Shown here: positions 12,526 to 20,247 of the stretch, in pieces | Position numbering within the stretch: position 1 is the stretch's first letter | How the letters are laid out: the number at the start of each line of letters is the position of its first letter | Origin: JBMNOI01 sp050942995 | GTDB lineage: Bacteria; Chloroflexota; Anaerolineae; UBA1429 | Assembly: GCA_050942995.1 (NCBI GenBank) | Contig: JBMNOI010000070.1 | Location: 1 to 20,247 of the forward strand | Direction of reading: 5' to 3' | DNA: 20,247 nucleotides | Program-made: the position numbers and the translations under genes | Notes under the pieces: generated by a model | What the model was told of the DNA's origin: nothing | What the model saw: the letters and a program-made list of their open reading frames with translations, nothing else | Database searches by the model: none

Positions 12526-13479
12526 ATGTTCGATCATCTTCTCGTTCCACTGGATGGATCCCCGCTTGCCGAATGCGTTTTGCCTCACGCCATCACTATC
12601 GCTCAGGCATTTGGAGCTCGTATCAGCCTGTTGCGCGTGTTGGAAGAATGTCGCACGGGCGAGAGTCTGGCGGTAGATCCTCTGGACTGGCAGATGTGGA
12701 GAGCCGAGGGGGATGCCTATCTGGGAGATCTGGCCGCTCAATTGCAGGATCTGGGCATCGAGACACGGCAGGTCCTGCTCGACGGCCCGGCGGCCGAGCG
12801 CATCCTCGAATATGCTCAGGAAAACGATGTCGATCTGATTGTGCTTTCCAGTCACGGATGGAGCGGCCTTACGCCGTGGAATGTCGGCAGTGTCGTGCAA
12901 AAGATCGTGCTGCGTAGCTATGCGTCGACTTTTATCATCCGTGCCTATCAGCTGGCCGATGAGGAGCTGAGCAGGCTGCAATACAAACGTATCATGGTGC
13001 CGCTGGACGGCTCTCGGCGGGCCGAGGTGGTATTGCCTGCTGTGAGCACTCTGGCGCGACACACCGGGGCACAGATCGCGTTGACCCATGTGGTTCGACC
13101 GCCCGAGCTTCCATCGCGGAGCCCTCTGTCTTCCGAGGATGTGGAGCTTGTCGAGCGCATGGTGGAACGGAATCGCCTGCAGGCGGAGCAGTATCTGGAT
13201 GACGTTCGCGCGCGGCTCGATTTCGATGCCGAGACGCATCTGCTGATCAGCGAGAGCCCAACCATCAGGTTACACGAGTTTGTCGAGACGCAGGATGTGG
13301 ATCTGGTTATTCTGGGGGCTCATGGCCACTCGGGCCGGACGCAGACCCTTTATGGTAGCGTCACTCTGAACTTTATTGCGAACGGGACCAGTCCCCTGCT
13401 TGTTGTGCAGGATTTATCGCCGGGAGAGGTGGGTCCTACCCTTGCCGAGTTATCATCCATGGAGCGTAAAGGCCACTAA
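12526..13479 (+). CDS. Tandem universal stress protein (UspA family)
   Basis: 317 residues made of two Usp domains (about 1-142 and 153-295). The ATG at 12526 follows AAAAGGAG (12507-12514). Both domains begin with the family pattern (HLLVPLDGS and RIMVPLDGS). ATP-binding Usp proteins carry G-x2-G-x9-G-S. The second domain has it intact (G264-AH-G267 to G277-S278 in LGAHGHSGRTQTLYGS). The first has Ser108 in place of the first Gly (SSHGWSGLTPWNVGS), so one nucleotide site may be altered. It is cytoplasmic and has no catalytic activity one can assign. It precedes the glucan synthase gene by 3 nt and very likely shares its transcript. Confidence 0.92.
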   Translation: MFDHLLVPLDGSPLAECVLPHAITIAQAFGARISLLRVLEECRTGESLAVDPLDWQMWRAEGDAYLGDLAAQLQDLGIETRQVLLDGPAAERILEYAQENDVDLIVLSSHGWSGLTPWNVGSVVQKIVLRSYASTFIIRAYQLADEELSRLQYKRIMVPLDGSRRAEVVLPAVSTLARHTGAQIALTHVVRPPELPSRSPLSSEDVELVERMVERNRLQAEQYLDDVRARLDFDAETHLLISESPTIRLHEFVETQDVDLVILGAHGHSGRTQTLYGSVTLNFIANGTSPLLVVQDLSPGEVGPTLAELSSMERKGH

Positions 13480-13482
13480 GCT

Positions 13483-16400
13483 ATGACCGATGTGGAGATG
13501 AATCAGAACCGTCGTCCTCTGGAGACGCAGGTCGACCGTGCGCTTCATGCCTCGGAGAGTCTAGAGTTCTATGCGCGCCAGGTTGCCGAGGCTCATTCCG
13601 TGTCATCCTCTTTACGGCCACGAAGGTATTTGCTTGCCGATCTGGGGCGGCAGCGCGCCTTTCTCCGTACGGCCTACGACTATTTTCGCGAGGCCGGAGA
13701 AGAGCTGTTGGCTGCGTCGTATGCCGCCGAGTGGCTGCTGGACAACTTTTATCTTGTCGAGCGGGCGTTGCGCCTTTTGCGTGAGGACATGCCCGAGCAT
13801 TATTACCGGCAATTGCCCCTGCTAAAGAACTCGCCGATGGCCGGTCTCCCTCGGGTCTATGCCCTGGCCCATCATATTGTCCATTACACTCAGGGCAGCC
13901 TGGAGCGGGAGGCGATCGAGCGCTTTTTGCACGCCTACCAGTCGGTCACCCCGCTGGCGATGGGCGAGATCTGGGCGCTGCCGCTCATGTTGCGTCTGGC
14001 CAGCATCGAGAACACCTTACGGGCGATCGCCCGCGTCACCGACCTCGAGGCTCCGCCCATCGAGGATGCGCCGGGCGATTATCTGGCGCAGGAACTCTCT
14101 GACGACCTCATCGTCGGAAACAGCATTCATAGCTTGCGGGTTCTCGACACGGTAGACTGGGAGACCTTTTTCGATAATGTCAGCCGTGTCGAGCAAATTC
14201 TGCGGCGCGATCCCGGCAACATCTATGCGCGCATGGATTTCGAGACACGCAATCAGTACCGTCGCGTCATCGAGGACATCGCCCGTGCCGCGGGGACGGA
14301 CGAGGAGCGCGTGGCGCATATTGCCGTGAACCTCGCCCGAGATGCGGCCACCGACGAGTGGCGTCAGTCGCGTAACGCCCGGGCTGTCGATATCGGCGGC
14401 GATGGGGACGGGCATATCATCGACTTGCGCCGGGTGGTGGCCCAGACGTCCCAGGCTCATGTCGGTTATTATCTGCTGGATGCCGGAAAGGCCCGGCTCG
14501 AGGCTGAGCTGTCTTATCGACCGGGAGCGGTCGATCGGCTGCGTCGTTGGGTGCACGTCCATCCCACCCGCGTATATCTGGGGGGCATCTCCCTGGTGAC
14601 GCTGGGGTTGCTGCTGATTATGCTGCGGTATGCGGTGGCGGTGGGCGCCGGAGTCGGGACGCTCATCGCCGTCATCCTCCTCGGGCTCGTTCCTGCGGTT
14701 ACGGTTTCGGTGAACGTGGTGAACTGGATCGTCACCCACACAGTACCGCCTCGGGTACTGCCCCGATTGGATCTGCGAGACGGCATCCCCCGGCGCTATC
14801 GTACCATAGTCGTCATCCCTTCGCTTCTCACCAGCGAAGGAGAGGTCAAGAGCCTGGTCGAGCAGCTCGAGCGGCATTATCTGGGCAACAACGACCCTCA
14901 GCTCTATTTCGCTCTGCTGACCGACCTGGCCGATGCCGATCAGGAGACCCTTCCCGAGGATGAGGCGCTCATCGCCCAGGCTGAGGAAGGCATTCGCATC
15001 CTGAACAAGCGCTATGGCATCGCCGGCAGGGGGCCATTCTACCTGTTTCATCGTCGGCGACAGTGGAACCCGGCCGAAGGCCGCTGGATGGGATGGGAGC
15101 GCAAGCGGGGCAAGCTGGTCGAGTTCAACCGGCTGTTGCACGGCGCACAGGATACGTCCTATATACTGCCCGACGGCCTGCCCCGGCCGTTGACATCGAT
15201 CCGGTACGTCATCACCCTGGATGCGGATACCGTGCTACCCCGTGATGCCGCCGTCGATCTGGTGGCGACGATCGCCCATCCGCTGAACAGAGCCCGCTTT
15301 GACGAGCACAATCGCGTCTATGCGGGCTATACGGTGCTCCAGCCTCGCGTCGAGATCATGCCCACCAGTGCCGGACGCTCGCTCTTTGCGCGCATATTCG
15401 CCGGCGACCAGGGGCTCGATCTGTATACCCGTGCCGTGTCTGACGTCTATCACGACCTGATGGGCGAAGGCGTTTATGCCGGTAAGGGGATCTATGATGT
15501 GGCGGCATTCGAGCGTTGCCTGGAGGGCCGTGTGCCCGATAATACTCTGCTCAGCCACGACCTTTTCGAAGGCATCCATGGACGCGCCGGGTTGGTCTCT
15601 GACGTCACTCTGATCGAAGAATACCCCGAGCATTATCTGGCCTATGTCCGCCGGATGCACCGCTGGATTCGTGGCGACTGGCAGATCATGCCCTGGCTGT
15701 TCCGGCGCGTGCCGTACGCGGATGGATCACGGGGGCAAAACGATCTCTCCACCCTGGACCGCTGGAAGATTCTGGATAACCTGCGGCGCAGCCTGCTGTG
15801 GCCGGCTCTTGTCGCGTTGTGGGTTGCCGGCTGGTTCTGGCTGCCGGGCTCTCCTCTGTTCTGGACGCTGGCCGGCGTTGCAGCGCTGGCCATGCCGGTG
15901 TTGAGTGAACTGGTGGACCAGGCGATCTCTGGCATCGAAAGTGGCTCCTTTTCCGGTGCCGGATACACCTTGCGAACGGTGGCCGACCGTCAGCTTCTCA
16001 TGCTGACGTTTGTACCCTTCCATGCCGCCGTCGCACTGGATGCTATCGTGCGTACGCTGATTCGCATGACCATTACCCACCGGAATATGCTGCAGTGGAC
16101 GACGGCCGCCCATACCAATCGCATCATACGGCGAAGCAACTCGTTGATGATATGGCAAGAGATGGCCGTCGCCCCGTTGACGGCGCTTGTGGCCGGCGGC
16201 GCGACTCTATTCGCCGCTCCGGAGGCGTTGCCGGTGGCTGCGCCACTTTTGTTTATGTGGCTGCTTTCACCGCAGATCGCCTATCGCATCAGCCGTCCCA
16301 TTGTGCGCCTGGCGCCGACGCTGACCGACGAAGAACGTCAACGACTTCGGCGGTTGGCCCGTCGCACCTGGCTCTTTTTCGAAGAGTTCGTGGGACCCGA

Positions 16401-19400
16401 TGACAACTGGTTACCGCCCGATCATTATCAGCAAAGCCCGCGAGGTGTGGTGGCCCGCCGTACATCACCCACCAACATCGGCCTGATGCTGCTCGCCAGT
16501 CTGTTGGCCTATGACCTGGGCTATCTGGAGCCCAACGAACTGGCGCTCCGGCTGGGCTATTCCTTCGATACGCTGGAACGCATGGAGAAGCATCGCGGGC
16601 ATCTACTGAACTGGTATACCACCCATACCCTCGAACCATTGCCGCCCCGGTATGTGTCGACGGTGGATAGCGGCAATATGGTGGCCTCGCTGATGACGTT
16701 GCGGCAGGGCTGTCTGGAGATGCCCGACACGCCCGTTCTGCGCTGGCAGAGCTGGCAGGGGCTGATCGACACACTGGGCATGTTGAGCGAGGTGATCGAC
16801 GAACTGGACGACGAGGACACACACCGCCCCGAAGCGGTGCATATTCAGGAGCATATTCAGCGTCTGATCGAGTATATCCTCGATTACGAGGATCATCCCG
16901 AGAGATGGCCCGGTCTGTTGCAGGACATCCTCTCCACCCAGGTTCCGGGGCTGGAGCAGGATCTGCTACGCTTTTTAGAGACGGGGATCCGTGCCGACGC
17001 TGAAAGATTACGCAGTTTGCACGCCTGGATCGAGAGGGTGCGGCGCCATGTGGGCACCATGCAGCACGATGTGTCGCAGCTTATGCCCTGGCCTTTTTTG
17101 TTGCGCCGCTCGCCCGAATGGATGACGGCCGATGACGCCAGCATGGAGGTTCGCACCGCGTGGCAGGATCTGCTGGACGTATTGCCTCAGGGGGTATCGT
17201 ATCGGGAGATACCCGTCGTCTGTGAGGCCGCGCTGCCCCGCCTGAGTGCTCTACAGGCCGTACTGGACGCCGATTCTGGCCCGGAAGAGGCGCTTCGTCC
17301 GGCTCGCGCCTGGTGCGCGACGCTGGCCAATACGCTGGAGACGGCCCGCAATACGTCGCGTCGGCTCTTGAACGATTACGCCCGGCTGGCCGATCGGGCC
17401 GAGACCCTGTTCAGGGAGATGGATTTCGAGTTTCTCTTTGATGAACAGCGCGAGGTGTTCTATATCGGCTATAACGTCGACGCCGGCCGTATCGATGAAC
17501 ATCACTATGATCTGCTCACTTCCGAGGCGAGAACGGCCAGCCTGGTGACCATCGCCCGGGACGAAATCTCGCAGAGCCACTGGCTGCACCTGGGGCGCCC
17601 TCTGACGCTGATCCAGGGAGAGCGCGCTCTGCTCTCCTGGAGCGGCACCATGTTCGAATATCTCATGCCGACCATGTTCGTGCGGCAATACGACGGCACT
17701 CTGCTGAGCCAGAGCTGTCGTCTGGCGGTGGAGCACCAGATTGCCTACGGGCGCTCTCACGGGGTGCCCTGGGGCATCTCGGAATCGGGCTATTATCGGT
17801 TCGATGCCGCCATGAACTATCAGTATTACGCCTTTGGCGCGCCGGGGCTGGGCTTTAGCCGCGGCCTGGGCGAGCATATGGTGATTACTCCCTACGCCTC
17901 TTTCCTGGCTCTGGGGATACGGCCCGATGCCGTCATGCGTAACGCCGAGCACCTGCAACAACTGGGCATGCTGGGGCGCTATGGCTTTTTCGAGGCCATC
18001 GATTTTACGCCGTCGCGTCTGCCCGCCGGACAGCGCCACGCCATCGTGCAATCGTATATGGCGCACCACCAGGCTATGATTCTGGTGCCCATGGCTAACT
18101 ATCTTGCAAAAGATTGTATCGTGAGGCGGTTCCATGCCGACCCACGGGTGCAGAGCGTCGAACTCTTGCTTCAGGAACAGGTCCCTCAACGGGCGCCACT
18201 GGAGCAGACTATGCTGGGCGAGCCGCCCGTGGTACGCCCGGATCAGCCGCAGGTGACGGCTGGACTCTGGACCCGGCCGGTGGATCCCCCGTTGCCCGAG
18301 GCGCATGTGCTGTCCAACGGCAGGTACACGCTGATGATTACCAGCGCCGGGGCCGGCTACAGCCGGTGGAGAGATCTTGACCTGACCCGCTGGCACAACG
18401 ATACCACCCTGGACGATGCAGGCACCTGGATCTATTTGCGTGACGCCGAGAGCGGTGACCTCTGGTCACTGGCGCATCAGCCCATTCCGGGGCCGCCCGA
18501 TGCGCAAGAGGCCGTGTTCTATCCTCACATGGCCGAGTTCAAGCGGCGTCAGCACGAGATCACCTCACAGGTCGATGTAACCGTTTCGCTAGAAGACGAT
18601 GTTGAGGTGCGTTGCGTGCGCCTGACCAACAACAGCGACAGGCCGCGGCGATTGATGTTGTTCAGCTATGCCGAGGTGGCCATCGGCCCGCATGACGATG
18701 ATCAGCGCCATCCGGCGTTCAGCAAGTTGTTCGTCGAAAGCGAGTTTGTGGCCGATGTGAACGGCTTGCTCTTCCGCCGCCGGCCGCGCTCATCATCGCA
18801 AGAGCCGATATATATGCTGCACCTCCTGACGACCGAAAAAGACGGGCCGTTTACCGGCGCCCACGAGAGCGATCGCATGCGCTTTCTGGGGCGTGGCGGC
18901 TCCGCTCGGCGCCCCGGCGTGCTGCTGGACCAGAAGGGCATCCTCTCCGGCACGACGGGCGCCACACTCGATCCGGTCATGTCGATAGGCCAGGAGCTGT
19001 CTCTGGCGCCACACGAATCGGTTCAGGTGGCCTATGTGACGCTGGCCGGCCGTACTCGTCAGGAGGCTCTGCAACTGGCCGGCAAATATCAAAGCTGGCC
19101 GTCCATCGAGCGCGCCTTTGGGCAGAGCCGCTCGCGTATCGAGATCGAGATGCGCCAGATGGGGCTGGATACCACCGATATCGCCCAGATACAGCGGCTG
19201 CTATCGGCCGTCATCTATCCTTATCAGGCGTTGCGGGCTGTGCCGGCGACGCTGGCAGGAAATACTCGCGGACAACCCAGTTTGTGGCCCTATGCCATCT
19301 CGGGGGATTACCCCATCTTGCTGATAGATGTCGAGAAGGCCGATCACGTTCCGCTGGTACAGGATGCGCTGCAGGCTTACATCTACTGGCGAAAGCGGCA

Positions 19401-20247
19401 GACCAAAGTCGATCTGGTGATTCTGAATCGGCGAGAGAGTGGGTATTCACAAGAATTCCAGAATCAGCTCCGCCGACTGGTGCGGCGAATAGGGGACGAA
19501 TCGTGGATCAATGACCGGGGCGGCATATTCCTGCTGCAGGCCGACCAGATGTCGCCGGATGATCTGACGCTGTTGGAAACATCGGCGCGGGTGATACTCA
19601 AGGGCGACAAGGGGACCCTGGGGCAACAACTCGAGGCGCTCGACCGCCGGCCGCTGCGCCTGCCGGCCTTTAATCCGATCCGCTCGGGACCCGCCGAGGA
19701 GCGCCCCGAGACGCCCCCGCTACCTCGTCCTACCGATCTGCGTTACGATAACGGCCTGGGTGGGTTTAGCGCCGACGGCCGGGAGTATGTCATCTATCTC
19801 GAGCCCGGCCGCTGGACACCGGCGCCCTGGGTGAACGTTGTTGCCAATGAGGAGCTGGGATTCCTCATCTCGGAAAGTGGGGGAGGTTATACCTGGGCGA
19901 TCAACAGCGGTGAGAATCGCCTGACCCCCTGGCATAACGATCCGGTGAGCGACCCATCCGATGAAGCGCTCTATCTGCGCGACGAAGAGACGGGCGAGAT
20001 ATGGTCGCCCACTCCCTTGCCGGCCCGCGAGGACGCCCCCTATCTGGTGCGCCATGGCGCGGGGTATACTCGCTTTGAGCATCACAGCCACGGCCTCATC
20101 CAGCACACGCGGTTCTATATTGCGCCTGACGATCCGGTCAAGATCGTACGGCTGCGCTTGGAGAACACGGCGCCGTGGACGCGCCGCATTACGGCGACGT
20201 TCTATGCCTCGTGGGTGCTCTATACCAGCCACGAGGCTTCACAGATG
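13483..20247 (+). CDS. ndvB: Cyclic beta-1,2-glucan synthase (NdvB/ChvB/Cgs type), C-terminus beyond window
   Basis: The frame is open from the ATG at 13483 to the last base: 2255 codons, no stop. Known Cgs proteins have about 2800-2900 residues. The N-terminus carries the family signature (YYRQLPLLKN near 107, then PRVYALAHHIVHYT and LAMGEIWALPLMLRLASIEN). Membrane helices lie at about 368-420, 767-807 and 893-935. Between the first two is the GT84 transferase: DAD at 580-582, SHDLFEG at 691-697, and R-x-x-R-W at 724-728 before IRGDWQ. A glycoamylase-like domain spans about 1307-1550 (GVPWGISESGYYRFDAAMNY, later YMAHHQAMILVPMANYL). Two GT36/GH94-N-type modules follow (from about 1590 and 2087); the GH94 phosphorylase catalytic domain would lie past the end. 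It would polymerise UDP-glucose on itself and release cyclic glucan into the periplasm or envelope. The gene is coupled to the stress protein gene. Confidence 0.93.
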   Translation, partial: MTDVEMNQNRRPLETQVDRALHASESLEFYARQVAEAHSVSSSLRPRRYLLADLGRQRAFLRTAYDYFREAGEELLAASYAAEWLLDNFYLVERALRLLREDMPEHYYRQLPLLKNSPMAGLPRVYALAHHIVHYTQGSLEREAIERFLHAYQSVTPLAMGEIWALPLMLRLASIENTLRAIARVTDLEAPPIEDAPGDYLAQELSDDLIVGNSIHSLRVLDTVDWETFFDNVSRVEQILRRDPGNIYARMDFETRNQYRRVIEDIARAAGTDEERVAHIAVNLARDAATDEWRQSRNARAVDIGGDGDGHIIDLRRVVAQTSQAHVGYYLLDAGKARLEAELSYRPGAVDRLRRWVHVHPTRVYLGGISLVTLGLLLIMLRYAVAVGAGVGTLIAVILLGLVPAVTVSVNVVNWIVTHTVPPRVLPRLDLRDGIPRRYRTIVVIPSLLTSEGEVKSLVEQLERHYLGNNDPQLYFALLTDLADADQETLPEDEALIAQAEEGIRILNKRYGIAGRGPFYLFHRRRQWNPAEGRWMGWERKRGKLVEFNRLLHGAQDTSYILPDGLPRPLTSIRYVITLDADTVLPRDAAVDLVATIAHPLNRARFDEHNRVYAGYTVLQPRVEIMPTSAGRSLFARIFAGDQGLDLYTRAVSDVYHDLMGEGVYAGKGIYDVAAFERCLEGRVPDNTLLSHDLFEGIHGRAGLVSDVTLIEEYPEHYLAYVRRMHRWIRGDWQIMPWLFRRVPYADGSRGQNDLSTLDRWKILDNLRRSLLWPALVALWVAGWFWLPGSPLFWTLAGVAALAMPVLSELVDQAISGIESGSFSGAGYTLRTVADRQLLMLTFVPFHAAVALDAIVRTLIRMTITHRNMLQWTTAAHTNRIIRRSNSLMIWQEMAVAPLTALVAGGATLFAAPEALPVAAPLLFMWLLSPQIAYRISRPIVRLAPTLTDEERQRLRRLARRTWLFFEEFVGPDDNWLPPDHYQQSPRGVVARRTSPTNIGLMLLASLLAYDLGYLEPNELALRLGYSFDTLERMEKHRGHLLNWYTTHTLEPLPPRYVSTVDSGNMVASLMTLRQGCLEMPDTPVLRWQSWQGLIDTLGMLSEVIDELDDEDTHRPEAVHIQEHIQRLIEYILDYEDHPERWPGLLQDILSTQVPGLEQDLLRFLETGIRADAERLRSLHAWIERVRRHVGTMQHDVSQLMPWPFLLRRSPEWMTADDASMEVRTAWQDLLDVLPQGVSYREIPVVCEAALPRLSALQAVLDADSGPEEALRPARAWCATLANTLETARNTSRRLLNDYARLADRAETLFREMDFEFLFDEQREVFYIGYNVDAGRIDEHHYDLLTSEARTASLVTIARDEISQSHWLHLGRPLTLIQGERALLSWSGTMFEYLMPTMFVRQYDGTLLSQSCRLAVEHQIAYGRSHGVPWGISESGYYRFDAAMNYQYYAFGAPGLGFSRGLGEHMVITPYASFLALGIRPDAVMRNAEHLQQLGMLGRYGFFEAIDFTPSRLPAGQRHAIVQSYMAHHQAMILVPMANYLAKDCIVRRFHADPRVQSVELLLQEQVPQRAPLEQTMLGEPPVVRPDQPQVTAGLWTRPVDPPLPEAHVLSNGRYTLMITSAGAGYSRWRDLDLTRWHNDTTLDDAGTWIYLRDAESGDLWSLAHQPIPGPPDAQEAVFYPHMAEFKRRQHEITSQVDVTVSLEDDVEVRCVRLTNNSDRPRRLMLFSYAEVAIGPHDDDQRHPAFSKLFVESEFVADVNGLLFRRRPRSSSQEPIYMLHLLTTEKDGPFTGAHESDRMRFLGRGGSARRPGVLLDQKGILSGTTGATLDPVMSIGQELSLAPHESVQVAYVTLAGRTRQEALQLAGKYQSWPSIERAFGQSRSRIEIEMRQMGLDTTDIAQIQRLLSAVIYPYQALRAVPATLAGNTRGQPSLWPYAISGDYPILLIDVEKADHVPLVQDALQAYIYWRKRQTKVDLVILNRRESGYSQEFQNQLRRLVRRIGDESWINDRGGIFLLQADQMSPDDLTLLETSARVILKGDKGTLGQQLEALDRRPLRLPAFNPIRSGPAEERPETPPLPRPTDLRYDNGLGGFSADGREYVIYLEPGRWTPAPWVNVVANEELGFLISESGGGYTWAINSGENRLTPWHNDPVSDPSDEALYLRDEETGEIWSPTPLPAREDAPYLVRHGAGYTRFEHHSHGLIQHTRFYIAPDDPVKIVRLRLENTAPWTRRITATFYASWVLYTSHEASQM

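Noticed and set aside
14017..15141. Minus-strand frame of 374 codons
   Set aside because: Also antisense to the glucan synthase, low-complexity composition, no family pattern.
17251..18396. Minus-strand frame of 381 codons
   Set aside because: It is antisense to the glucan synthase, whose protein motifs are clear on the plus strand; long antisense frames are expected in GC-rich coding DNA.

Overview
The window is about 60% GC and reads as bacterial chromosome, most likely from the phylum Chloroflexota (Anaerolineae-like). That placement is inference from gene style and content: a large two-FtsX-domain permease with two separate ATPases, a receiver-fused thioredoxin-reductase-like flavoprotein paired with a UBP-type zinc finger protein, and a cyclic glucan synthase. 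There is no rRNA or ribosomal protein gene to confirm it. No transposase, integrase or CRISPR array was found.

Bases 1-5324 hold one tightly packed plus-strand operon. It encodes the C-terminal part of a membrane-fusion (HlyD-type) adaptor, a 958-residue permease with two FtsX domains, and two ABC ATPases. The first ATPase carries an unusual C-terminal AbrB/SpoVT-like segment. Together they look like a MacAB/LolCDE-type export or mechanotransmission system. A strong intrinsic terminator closes the operon. Next comes a complete selenocysteine tRNA gene (selC) with its own near-consensus promoter and terminator, so this organism probably makes selenoproteins; none was recognised inside the window. 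A GNAT acetyltransferase gene follows.

Bases 6561-8573 hold a convergent minus-strand pair: the UBP-type zinc finger protein, and upstream of it a receiver / thioredoxin-like / FAD-NAD(P) reductase fusion that lacks the CxxC redox centre. A divergent regulatory region (8574-9099) separates it from a plus-strand DHA2-type (14-TM) drug exporter. That exporter's promoter carries a perfect inverted-repeat operator.

Bases 10675-12525 form a palindrome-rich regulatory stretch around one gene for an XRE-type regulator. Upstream lie a 33-nt perfect inverted repeat, a possible small structured RNA with a T-rich terminator, and three related operators spaced upstream of and over the regulator's promoter. 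Downstream lies an exact 50-bp tandem duplication built from nested palindromes, followed by a TATAAT promoter with a roughly 330-nt leader.

That leader feeds a two-gene operon: a tandem universal stress protein, then, 3 nt later, a giant cyclic beta-1,2-glucan synthase (NdvB/ChvB type). The synthase frame is open for 2255 codons and leaves the window unfinished. The pairing suggests stress-linked production of periplasmic or envelope glucan (inference).
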